This document shows positions 45,151 through 53,700 of a stretch of DNA of 64,000 nt, one piece after another (positions within the stretch are counted from its first letter, which is position 1; each line of letters opens with the position of its first letter). A model generated the notes under the pieces. The model was not told the DNA's origin. It saw only the letters and a program-made list of their open reading frames with translations, and did no database searches. The stretch is from Catenuloplanes niger (GTDB lineage Bacteria; Actinomycetota; Actinomycetes; Mycobacteriales; Micromonosporaceae): assembly GCF_031458255.1 (NCBI RefSeq), contig NZ_JAVDYC010000001.1, positions 744,001 to 808,000 on the forward strand, in the 5' to 3' direction. Both the position numbers and the translations under genes were made by a program.

Positions 45151-47544
45151 GTGACGTCCGAACCGGCATCCATCCCGGGACTCGAGCTCCCGGACTCCGG
45201 CACGCCCGTCGAACGACTCGCCCACCTGCTCCGGCAGCTGCGCCGGCGTCAGGCGCGGCGGCGCGGCGCCCCGGAGACCACCTACCGCGAGCTCTCCGCG
45301 CGGACCGGCTGGTCGATCGGCGCGATCTCCGGCTACTTCGCCGGACGCATCCTGCCGCCGACCGACCGCTTCGACATCCTCGTCACGCTGCTCGGCGCCA
45401 CCCAGGCCGAGCGCGGCCCGCTCGCCACCGCCCGCGACCTCGCCCACGAGAGCCGCCGCGCCCACACCCACGAGAGCCGCCGTGCCGACACCCACGAGGG
45501 CCGCCGTGCCCGTGCCCACGAGGGCCGCGGGGACGGCCCGCCGGAGGCTCCGCCGCCCTGGCTGCTGCCGGCGGTCTGCGCGCCGTTCGCCGGCCGCGCC
45601 CACGAGCTCGCCGAGCTGGACGCGGCACCGCCGGGCGGGATCGTCACGATCACCGGTGGCGCCGGCGTCGGCAAGACCGCGCTCGCGGTCCACTGGGGAC
45701 ACGACCGGGCCGGCCGGTTCCCGGACGGGCAGCTCTTCGTGGGCCTGCGCGGCTTCGTCCCCGGGCGCCCGCCGGCCGCGCCCGCCGAGGTGGTCCGCGA
45801 CCTGCTGGAGGCGCTGGGCGCGGCGCCGGCCGCGATCCCGCCCGGCGTGACCGCGCGCGTCAACCTCTATCGCAGCCTGCTGGCCGGCCGCCGCATGCTC
45901 GTGGTGCTGGACGACGCGCGCGACGCCGAGCAGGCCCGGCCGCTGCTCCCCGGCGCCGCCGGCTGCCTGACCGTGATCACCAGCCGGAACCGGCTCACCG
46001 GCCTGACCGTGGTGGAGGGCGCGCATCCGCTGCCGCTCGGCGTGCTGCCGCCCGGCGAGGCCCGCGCGCTGCTGGCCGCGCGACTCGGCCCGGAGCGGGT
46101 GGCCGCGGAGCCGGGCCCGGTCGCCGAGCTGATCCACCGCTGCGCCCGGCTCCCGCTCGCGCTGGCCGTGGTCGCGGCGCGCGGCACGCTCCGGCCGGAC
46201 GCCACGCTGGACCGGCTCGCCCGCGAGCTGCGGGCCGCACAGGGCACGCTCGAGGGGTTCACCGGCGACGATCCGGCCGCGGACCCGCGCGTCGCGTTCG
46301 CCGGGTCGTACCGGCTGCTGAGCCCGCCCGCGGCCCGGCTGTTCCGCTGGATCGGCGCGCATCCGGGCCCGGACCTGAGCGTGGCGGCGGCGGCCGGGCT
46401 CACCGGCACCGCGGCCGACGCGGTCCGTCCCGCACTCGCCGAACTGCTCCGCGCGCACCTCGTCCAGGAACACCAGCCCGGCCGGTACGTGGTGCACGAC
46501 CTGCTCCGGGCGTACGCGCTGGAACAGTCCCGGCTCACCGACGGCCCGGCCCGGCGGCGGGCCGCCGTGCGCCGCGTCCTCGACCACTGTCTGCACAGCG
46601 CGCACGCCGCCGCCACACTGCTGCACCCGGACGACCGGACGCCGGTGCCGCCCGCACCCGCGCCCGGCGTCACCCCGGAGCTGCCCGCCGGCCGTGACGA
46701 GGCCCGGCGCTGGCTGGAGCGCGAGCACCGGGTGCTGGTCGGTGCCGTCAGCCACGCCGCACAGCACGGCTTCCCGCGCCACGCCTGGCAGCTGGCCCGC
46801 GCGCTCACCTCGTTCCTGGACTGGCGCGGTGACTGGCACGAGCTGGCCGAGATCCAGCGGGTCGCGCTCGCGGCCGCGGACGACGATCCCGGCCGCATCT
46901 CCGCGCACCGGCTGCTGGCCCGCGCGCTCAACCGCCTCGGCCGGTACGACGACGCCCGCACCCACCTCACCGCCGCGATCGCGCTCTGCCACGGCTCCGG
47001 CCTGCGCGCGGACGAGGCCCGCTGTCACCTCAATCTCTCGCTCACGCTGGAGCTGTCCGGGCAGCACCGGGCCGCGCTGGAGCACGGCCGCCGGGCCGCG
47101 GAACTGTTCGACGCGGCCGGGGACCGTGCCGGGCACGCGACCGCGCTGGGCGTGGTCGGCTGGTGCCACGCGCTGCTCGGCGAGTACGGCTCCGCGCTCG
47201 CCTGCTGCCGCCGCGCCGTGGACGAGCAGGCCGCGCTCGGCCAGGAGTCGCCGTCCACGCTGGACAGTCTCGGCTTCGCCCAGCACCGGCTGGGCCGGTA
47301 CGCGGCGGCCGGCACCGCGTACCGGCGGGCGGTCGCGCTCTACCGCGAGGCCGGCGACCGCTACCACGAGGCGGACACGCTGATCCACCTCGGCGACTGT
47401 CACCGCGACGACGGCGACGACCACGCGGCCCGCGCCGCCTGGGACCGCGCCCGGGAGATCCTCACCGAGCTGCGCCACCCCGCGGTCGCCGCCGTCACCG
47501 ACCGCGTCCGCACGCTCTCCGGCGTCCCCCGACCGGTGCGCTGA
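45151..47544 (+). CDS. STAND regulator: N-terminal HTH, NB-ARC ATPase, TPR tail
   Basis: A 797-residue signal-transduction ATPase. Residues 20-90 are an Xre-like HTH region typical of actinobacterial STAND proteins (LAHLLRQLRRRQARRRGAPE, TTYRELSARTGWSIGAISGY). A His/Glu/Arg repeat linker runs about 98-130. NB-ARC has a P-loop ITGGAGVGKTALAVH (about residue 168), Walker B RRMLVVLDDARD (about 250) and VITSRNRL. The C-terminal 300 residues are TPR-like helices (ALNRLGRYDDARTHLTAAIA, LEHGRRAAELFDAAGDRAGH). Such proteins oligomerise on ligand binding and activate nearby genes, here possibly the divergent discoidin protein. It probably starts leaderless. Confidence 0.87.
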   Translation: MTSEPASIPGLELPDSGTPVERLAHLLRQLRRRQARRRGAPETTYRELSARTGWSIGAISGYFAGRILPPTDRFDILVTLLGATQAERGPLATARDLAHESRRAHTHESRRADTHEGRRARAHEGRGDGPPEAPPPWLLPAVCAPFAGRAHELAELDAAPPGGIVTITGGAGVGKTALAVHWGHDRAGRFPDGQLFVGLRGFVPGRPPAAPAEVVRDLLEALGAAPAAIPPGVTARVNLYRSLLAGRRMLVVLDDARDAEQARPLLPGAAGCLTVITSRNRLTGLTVVEGAHPLPLGVLPPGEARALLAARLGPERVAAEPGPVAELIHRCARLPLALAVVAARGTLRPDATLDRLARELRAAQGTLEGFTGDDPAADPRVAFAGSYRLLSPPAARLFRWIGAHPGPDLSVAAAAGLTGTAADAVRPALAELLRAHLVQEHQPGRYVVHDLLRAYALEQSRLTDGPARRRAAVRRVLDHCLHSAHAAATLLHPDDRTPVPPAPAPGVTPELPAGRDEARRWLEREHRVLVGAVSHAAQHGFPRHAWQLARALTSFLDWRGDWHELAEIQRVALAAADDDPGRISAHRLLARALNRLGRYDDARTHLTAAIALCHGSGLRADEARCHLNLSLTLELSGQHRAALEHGRRAAELFDAAGDRAGHATALGVVGWCHALLGEYGSALACCRRAVDEQAALGQESPSTLDSLGFAQHRLGRYAAAGTAYRRAVALYREAGDRYHEADTLIHLGDCHRDDGDDHAARAAWDRAREILTELRHPAVAAVTDRVRTLSGVPRPVR
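45443..45538 (+). repeat. Four 24-bp tandem repeats coding T-H-E-S/G-R-R-A units
   Basis: Each unit begins CCCACGAG and codes a version of HESRRAHT. Divergence is low between units 1-3 and higher in unit 4. They form the linker between the HTH and NB-ARC domains of the STAND protein. Confidence 0.75.
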
Positions 47545-47718
47545 GCCGGGCGGTGACCGGGCCGGGCGGGTGATCGCCGCAGAGCGGCAGTTCCCGGGCA
47601 AAGCGCTCGCTCCCGGGCCTTTCGCCGATCGGCTCCGGCCGGCCCGGCGGCCGCCTATGGTGGGTCTGCCGGGCCTGGCACGTCACATTCACGAGCACGA
47701 TCGACGCAAGGACTGGTC

Positions 47719-48186
47719 ATGAAAGGCTCTCTCAAGGCTCGCCTGTTCTTCCTGGTGGTGACCACGGTCGCGGCGTTGCTGACCGCACCCGCGGCCGCGA
47801 GCGCGGCACCGCCCGGAACCATCCGCAGCGAGCTGAACAACCTGTGTGTGGACATCGAGGGCGGCAGCTACGCCGCCGGTGCCCGGGTCATCACCTGGAC
47901 CTGTCACGGCAACGCGAACCAGCGCTGGTACTGGGACGGTGACTCGATCCGCAGCCGGCTCAACAACCTGTGCCTGGACATCGCGGGCGGCGACTACGCC
48001 CGCGGCGCGGGGATCATCATGTGGCCGTGTCACGGCAACGCGAACCAGAGCTGGTACTGGTACGGCGACACGATCCGCAGCAGTCTCAACAACCTCTGCC
48101 TGGACATCGAGGGCGGCAGTTACGCCCGCGGTGCCCGGCTGATCACCTGGACCTGCCACGGCAACGCCAACCAGGCCTGGTACTGA
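47719..48186 (+). CDS. Small secreted three-repeat beta-trefoil (ricin B-like) lectin
   Basis: A 155-residue secreted protein. Signal peptide KARLFFLVVTTVAALLTAPA ending at AAASAAPPG precedes three near-identical 42-residue repeats: SELNNLCVDIEGGSYAAGAR, SRLNNLCLDIAGGDYARGAG and SSLNNLCLDIEGGSYARGAR, each ending with CHGNANQxWY, the Q-x-W motif. Three repeats make exactly one beta-trefoil. Each carries two Cys, giving three possible disulfides. The third repeat stops right at the QxW motif. No enzymatic domain is attached, so this is a free lectin. The RBS is weak (AAGGA). Confidence 0.85.
   Translation: MKGSLKARLFFLVVTTVAALLTAPAAASAAPPGTIRSELNNLCVDIEGGSYAAGARVITWTCHGNANQRWYWDGDSIRSRLNNLCLDIAGGDYARGAGIIMWPCHGNANQSWYWYGDTIRSSLNNLCLDIEGGSYARGARLITWTCHGNANQAWY
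47818..48186 (+). repeat. Three 126-bp tandem repeats in the lectin gene
   Basis: Units 47818-47943 and 47944-48069, and a shortened third from 48070. Units are very similar at the DNA level (for example repeated TGTCACGGCAACGCGAACCA), which suggests recent duplication or gene conversion. Confidence 0.8.
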
Positions 48187-48199
48187 GACACCGACGGGA

Positions 48200-48225
48200 A
48201 ACGGCCGGGCACCCGCCCGGCCGTT
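48200..48225. terminator. Hairpin between the lectin and SEC-C genes
   Basis: AACGGCCGGGC (48200-48210) pairs with GCCCGGCCGTT (48215-48225) around ACCC. The stem extends outward by GGG/CCC with one bulged base. It lies between convergent genes. Confidence 0.65.
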
Positions 48226-48245
48226 CCCGTGTCGTCCGCCGACCG

Positions 48246-49244
48246 TCAGCCGCGCGAGCGCGGCAGGCAGCACTTCTTGTACTTCTGGCCGGAACCGCAC
48301 CAGCACGGGCCGTTGCGCTCGACCGGCCAGGAGATCGCGGTCGACCGGGTCGCCTGGGTGCGCGCGTAACCGGCGCGGGTCCTCGGGTCGGCCGGGTCAC
48401 CGTCCGTACCGGCCGTGCGCACCAGCGCGTCCACCGAGCCGACGCCGAGCGTCAGGCCGACACCGCCGGCCGCGGCCAGCCGGACCAGCTCCTTCTCCAG
48501 GCGGGCGCGGTGCTCGTCCCAGGTCGCGCCGTACGCCTCGCCGAGCGCCGGCCACTCCGTCACCAGCCGGTCGAACTCGGCCTGCGGCCAGAACAGCAGC
48601 TCGGCCTCGGCCGCGTCGGCGGTCGCGGCGGCGCCGGCGTTCGCCAGCTTGGTCTCCAGCCGGTCGGCCAGGTTGTCGTGCCCGTCGTGCGGCAGGCCGA
48701 GCGCGTGCCGCAGCCGGTGCCGCTGCTGCAGCAGGAAGAACAGCTGGCCCGCCTCCTCGGCGCTGCCCGGGTCCGCGGACCCGCCGCGCTCGGCGAGCGC
48801 GGACCTCACGGCCTCGGTCAGCCACTGCTCGGCGATCTTGGCGCGGCCGCCCACGGCGAGCGCGGCGCTCACGTACGCCGGCGCGTCGGTGTATCGGGTC
48901 AGCAGCGGGCGCAGCGGCTCGAGCGCGGCCTCCGCCTCGTCGGCGCGCCCGGCCCGGAACAGGATCCGCGCCCGCAGCGCGCGGGCCGCGGCGACCTTCT
49001 CGTCGTCGCGCGTCCCGTACGCGTCGAGGCCCCGCTCCGCGTACCGCAGCGCGGCGTCGATCTTGTTCCGGCTCTCGGCGATCTCCGCGGCGAGCGTCAG
49101 CGCGAGCCCTGCGTCTTTCGCGTCCGCGAGCCGCCCGGCGTCCACCGCGTCCGCCAGCTCGGCGGCCACGCCGAGCGGGTCGGGGGCGCCCAGCGCGGAC
49201 TGCCGGATCTGGAGAAGGTCGTCGCTGGTCAAGTCAGCTTTCAT
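48246..49244 (-). CDS. Helical-repeat protein with C-terminal SEC-C zinc-binding motif
   Basis: A 332-residue protein. Most is helical and TPR-like (DALRYAERGLDAYGTRDDEK is similar in style to ALRARILFRAGRADEAEAAL). The last 22 residues are NGPCWCGSGQKYKKCCL, the SEC-C motif C-x-C-x8-C-C, which binds zinc and is best known from SecA. SEC-C proteins often link to translation or protein quality control; the partner here is unknown. ATG 49244 is preferred over the upstream open frame because similarity starts there. Confidence 0.8.
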   Translation of the reverse strand: MKADLTSDDLLQIRQSALGAPDPLGVAAELADAVDAGRLADAKDAGLALTLAAEIAESRNKIDAALRYAERGLDAYGTRDDEKVAAARALRARILFRAGRADEAEAALEPLRPLLTRYTDAPAYVSAALAVGGRAKIAEQWLTEAVRSALAERGGSADPGSAEEAGQLFFLLQQRHRLRHALGLPHDGHDNLADRLETKLANAGAAATADAAEAELLFWPQAEFDRLVTEWPALGEAYGATWDEHRARLEKELVRLAAAGGVGLTLGVGSVDALVRTAGTDGDPADPRTRAGYARTQATRSTAISWPVERNGPCWCGSGQKYKKCCLPRSRG

Positions 49245-49328
49245 CGGCACACCGCCACCGTACTGCGGGTGGTGCGCCGGAGCCGTTGATCTGGGTCTCA
49301 CTTCAGCTCTGGGCGTATCGCGCGAACG

Positions 49329-49525
49329 TCAGGTGACCAAGCCGTTGCGGTGGGCGTACACGACGGCCCGCACGCGGTCCCGGAGGCCGGGCGTGGTGAG
49401 GAACCGGGAGACGAACGTCTTCACCGGCTCCGGGCCGATCACGCGCCGCGGCGATCTCCGCGTCGGAGTGGCCGTTCGCGATCAGCGACGGCACCTCCCG
49501 TTCGCGCGGCGGCAGCGGCGTCTGC
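49329..49525 (-). pseudogene. Broken LuxR/NarL-type response regulator (C-terminal HTH, frameshifted)
   Basis: On the minus strand one frame reads PLPPREREVPSLIANGHSDA then EIAA, the first HTH half. The protein continues in another frame as GPEPVKTFVSRFLTTPGLRD then RVRAVVYAHRNGLVT and a stop at 49329-49331. The switch is near 49445, with several residues lost between the halves. No receiver domain is recognisable upstream. Altered core residues (PS for the usual AL/ML) suggest an old pseudogene. Confidence 0.7.
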
Positions 49526-49787
49526 GGCGCCGGCGTGCCGTCGGCCGGGCGATCCGGGCCGGAGCCGCTCCGTCGGCGGCTCGTCCGCCCCGTGCCGCCG
49601 CAGCACGACGGCCGCCGGCACGAACACCAGCAGCACCGCCGGAGGTGACGGACCGTGGCGTTCGAGCTCCGCCGGCGGGAGAGGGAGGACTCGCACGGCG
49701 CCACGGTGGTCCCCCGCTCCCGGGACCTTCGCCCCTGACCCCGGGATCGCCCCGGTCACTACCGTCGGTACGGAGAGGAGGCACGTC

Positions 49788-49955
49788 ATGCATCGCCAAC
49801 TCGTCATCCTCGGAGCCGTCGTCGCGTTCCCGGTCGTCGCCACCGCCGCCGGAGCCGCCGCCACCGCGCTGGCCGTCGGGGTCGCCGCCCGGCACGCCGT
49901 GCGGTCCCTGTCCACCGCCCGTCAGCCCACCGTCGTCCGCACCGCCCACCGCTGA
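49788..49955 (+). CDS. Small membrane protein (55 aa)
   Basis: A 55-residue protein, MHRQLVILGAVVAFPVVATA with a continuing Ala-rich hydrophobic helix to about residue 35, then a polar tail RSLSTARQPTVVRTAHR. The RBS GAGAGGAGG is nearly ideal at 7 nt. One helix, possibly a signal anchor. No family recognised. Confidence 0.6.
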   Translation: MHRQLVILGAVVAFPVVATAAGAAATALAVGVAARHAVRSLSTARQPTVVRTAHR

Positions 49956-50092
49956 CCGGAACCGCGCCCGCGACGTCCTTCCGAGGCCCGCGGGCGCTGC
50001 CGTCCGTGGCGGTGCCGGGCCGTCCACGGCGGAACCGGCGGGGAGCCCGTCCACGGCGGAACCGGCAGGGAGGCCGCCCGCGGCCGATCGGT

Positions 50093-50134
50093 GCCCGCGG
50101 GAGCACCGGGAGGCGACCACGCCGGAAGCGGGAA
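50093..50134 (+). repeat. Dispersed 42-43 bp element, copy 2
   Basis: GCCCGCGGGAGCA, spacer and GCGACCACGCCGGAAGCGGG. Similarity to copy 3 extends upstream to ACCGGCAGGGAGG (50060 onward). It lies 33 nt downstream of the minus-strand Fur-family stop. Confidence 0.75.
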
Positions 50135-50166
50135 GAAAGGTTGTCTGGTCCGGTTCTTCGCGCCGG

Positions 50167-50595
50167 TCAGCCGGCCGGCGGGGAAGCCGGCGGCGGGGAG
50201 GCGGCGCAGGAGGGGCAGGTGCCGAAGATCTCGACGTTGTGGTTGAGGTCGCGGAAGCCGTGGCGTTCCGCGACGGCGGTGGTCCAGCGCTCGATGGCGG
50301 GGCCCTCGACCTCGATGACGCGGGCGCAGGAGCGGCACATCAGGTGGTGATGGTGGCGCGGGCTGCAGTGCCGGTAGACCAGCTCGCCCGCCGGGGTGCG
50401 GGTGGCGTCGACGGCGCCCTCCTCGGCCATCGCCTGCATCGCCCGGTAGACCGTCGTCAGTCCGATGTGGATGCCCCGGTCGCGCAGGCCGGCGTGGATC
50501 CGCTGCGCGCTGAGGAACTCGGTGGTCTCGCGCAGCAGCGCGTCTATCGCGGCGCGATGGCGGGTGCGCCGCCGTGGCCGGTCGCCGTCGGTCAT
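50167..50595 (-). CDS. Fur-family metalloregulator (Zur-like)
   Basis: A 142-residue regulator. The winged helix is TTEFLSAQRIHAGLRDRGIH with IGLTTVYRAMQAMAEEGAVD. The dimerisation part has YRHCSPRHHHHLMCRSCARV, with the His cluster and C-x-x-C, and the terminal CPSC supplies the second Cys pair for structural zinc. The His-rich site and Cys4 arrangement fit Zur or Fur; Zur is favoured by the HHHHLxC motif, but this is uncertain. ATG 50595 has GGGGAGG upstream. No zinc transporter is beside it. Confidence 0.85.
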   Translation of the reverse strand: MTDGDRPRRRTRHRAAIDALLRETTEFLSAQRIHAGLRDRGIHIGLTTVYRAMQAMAEEGAVDATRTPAGELVYRHCSPRHHHHLMCRSCARVIEVEGPAIERWTTAVAERHGFRDLNHNVEIFGTCPSCAASPPPASPPAG

Positions 50596-50631
50596 GCCGG
50601 TGCCTCCCCGATCTCGAGCGGTAACCGACTA

Positions 50632-50648
50632 TAGAAGATGACTTTCAT
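50632..50648. promoter_or_regulatory. Possible Fur-family operator upstream of the regulator
   Basis: TAGAAGATGACTTTCAT has inverted GAA/TTC ends and is AT-rich, about 37-53 nt before the regulator start. It resembles a Zur box loosely; autoregulation is plausible. Confidence 0.3.
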
Positions 50649-50789
50649 TGCCGCTTAGGGTACGTCGCCCGGCGCCCGGCACGGCCACCCGGCGTCGATG
50701 GCACGGACGAAATTCGCCGTTAACCGGTATTGATCAATTCCGTTGTAGCGTGCGCGGGTCCACATCGGATCGAACCGAGGGAATATTCG

Positions 50790-53700
50790 GTGACGCTCTC
50801 GTTCCACGGCAGGTCGGTGTCGCTCATCGTCGCGACCGCGACCCTGCTGGCGGCAACCCCGCCGGCCGCCGCACTCGCCCGTCCCGCCCCACCGCCCGCA
50901 AGCTCCGTCCCGTCCCCCGCGGGCGCCGGCTCGCCGTTCGCGCGTCCCGCCGGCCCGGGTGCCGGTGAGGTCATCACGCTGATCACCGGTGACCGGGTGA
51001 CGGTCACGCCCGCCGCCACCACGGTGGCCGGCCCGGACGGTGAGCCGGTCGGCGCGCGGGTCACCACCGCCGGCGGTGACACGTTCGTCGTGCCGGACCG
51101 GGCCGCGCCGTATCTCGCGGCCGGCGTGCTGGACCGGCGGCTCTTCAACGTCTCCCTGCTGCTGCGCGACGGCTACCGCGACCAGCTCCCGCTGATCGTC
51201 GCCTACCGGGACGCGCCCGCGGCCCGGCGCTCCGGGTCGCCGCTGGACGGCAGCACGGAGGTGCGTGCGCTGCCCAGCGTCCGCGGCAGCGCCGTCACCA
51301 CGGACGCGGATCGCGCCGGCGACCTCTGGGCGTCGCTGACCGAGGGCGGTGCGGCGGCCCGCACCACGACGCCGGAACGCGCACCCGGTGCCCGGCAACT
51401 CGCGCACGGCGTCGAGAAGGTCTGGCTCGACGGCCGGATCCGGGCCGCGCTGGCGGACACCACCGCGCAGATCGGCGCGCCCGGCGTCTGGGCCGGCGGG
51501 AACACCGCGGAGGGCGTCGACGTGGCCGTGCTGGACACCGGCGTCGACGCGGACCACCCGGACCTGGCCGGGCAGATCGAGTCCAGCGTCAGCTTCGTGC
51601 CCGGCGAGGACGTCACCGACCGCAACGGTCACGGCACGCACGTCGCGTCCACGATCGCCGGCACCGGCGCCGCCTCGGACGGCCGGGAGCGCGGCGTCGC
51701 GCCCGGCGCGGACCTGCAGGTCGGCAAGGTCCTCAACAACGGCGGCGGTGGCCAGGAGTCATGGGCCGTGGCCGGCATGGAGTGGGCCGCCCTGGACCGC
51801 GGGGCGAAGGTGATCAGCATGAGCCTGGGCGGGTCACCGACGGACGGCACCGACCCGATGAGCGCCGCGGTCAACCGGCTCAGCGCGGAGACCGGCGCGC
51901 TGTTCGTGATCGCGGCCGGCAACGACGGCCCGTGGCAGACCACGGTCGGCACGCCCGGCGCCGCGGACGCGGCCCTGACGGTCGGCGCGGTCGACGCGGC
52001 CGACGCGATCGCGGACTTCTCCAGTCGCGGGCCGCGCCTGGCCGACCGCGCGCTCAAGCCGGAGATCACCGCGCCCGGTGTCGGCGTGCTGGCGGCCCGC
52101 TCGCAGTTCGACAACGGGGGCACGGGCGCGTACCGGGCGATGAACGGCACGTCGATGGCGACGCCGCACGTGGCCGGCGCGGCCGCGCTGCTCGCCGCGG
52201 AACACACCGGCTGGACCGGTGGGCAGCTCAAGGACGCGCTGGTCAGCACCGCGGCGGAGACGCCGGGGATCCCGCCGTACGAGGGCGGCAGCGGCCGGGT
52301 GGACATCGCCCGGACCACGGCCGCGACCGTGTTCGCCACGGGCACCGCGTACCTCGGCATCCACCCGCGCGGCGGCCGGGCCGAGCGCCCGGTCACGTAC
52401 ACCAACCTCGGCACCACGGACGTCACGCTGGGCCTGACGCTGGACGCGCCGGGCGTACCCGAGGGGCTGCTGTCGCTGTCCGCGCCGTCGGTGACGGTGC
52501 CGGCCGGCGGGACCGCCACGGTCACGGTCACGGCCGACCTCTCCCGGACCACGGCGAAGGGGTCGTGGACCGCGCGGGTCGCGGCGGGCGGACTCGCCGA
52601 CACGGTGATCGGCGTCAGCACCGAGGAGCAGCCCCGGCACCTGGTGATCACGTCGACCGGCCGGGACGGCGAACCGATGGCCGGCGAGATCACGCTGCTG
52701 CGCGAGGGCGACCCGGCCGGCCACTACCTCGCCTACCTGACCGGTGGCACGCTGGACGTGCTGGTGCCGGAGGGCCGCTACTCGGTGTGGATGTGGGGCG
52801 AGGTCGAGGGCGTGAACGGGCCGCACTCGCGCGGCGTGGCGCTGGTGACCGCGCCGGACGTGGTCGTCACCGGGAACACCGCGATCACGCTGGACGCGTC
52901 CCGCACTCAGCGGGTCGACGCGATCACGCCGCGGACCAGCGCGGACGCGGTGCTGCGCCTGGACTACCACCGGAAGATCGGCGACGCCAACGCGGTCACG
53001 GACGCGTTCGTGATCGACAACTTCTACGACAGCATGTGGGTCACGCCGGGCGAGACCGTGCCGGACGGTGAGATGTCGGTGACCGCGCGCTGGCGGAAGA
53101 CCGAGCCGGTGCTGCGGATCGCGCACGACGGCGACTGGTTCGACGACCTGCACGTGCTGCCCGGTTCGGCGCTGCCGCCGGCCGGCTCACGGCACCTGAA
53201 CGCGGTCTTCGCCGGCTCCGGCGACGCGGCCGGGTTCGCGGCGGTCGACGCCCGGCGGAAGATCGCGGTGGTTCGCCGCGGTGACATCGACGCCCAGGTG
53301 GAGGCCGCGGAGGCGGCCGGCGCGGCCATGCTGCTGATCGTCAACGACGAGCCCGGCCGGTACTTCGACGGCACCAGCCGCACGCCGGTCGCGGTGGCGT
53401 CGGTGACCAGGGACGCCGGTGAGCGGCTGATCGCCGCGCTCGGCCGGGCGGCCGGCAGCCTCCGGGTCGTCTCCGACCCGGTCACCGACTACACGTACGA
53501 CCTGGTGCGGCACTGGGACACCACGGTGCCGGCGTCGGTGACGTACCGGCCGGCCGAGCGGGAACTGGCCCGGGTCGACTCCGACTTCCGCAACGCGCCG
53601 GACGACCAGGCGTACGAGTACCGGTACGACCTGAACCCGCACCTGACCACCGGCGTGGGCTTCGCGGCGCCGCCGGTGCGGTCCGGCCGGTTCCGCACCG

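Noticed and set aside
45004-47601. Minus-strand extension of the discoidin protein ORF
   Set aside because: It is antisense to the STAND gene; signal peptide and ribosome site fix the start at GTG 45003.
49303-49704. Intact 133-residue protein on the minus strand
   Set aside because: Only a short part matches LuxR, and the rest is Cys/Arg-rich out-of-frame sequence; better explained as a frameshifted pseudogene.
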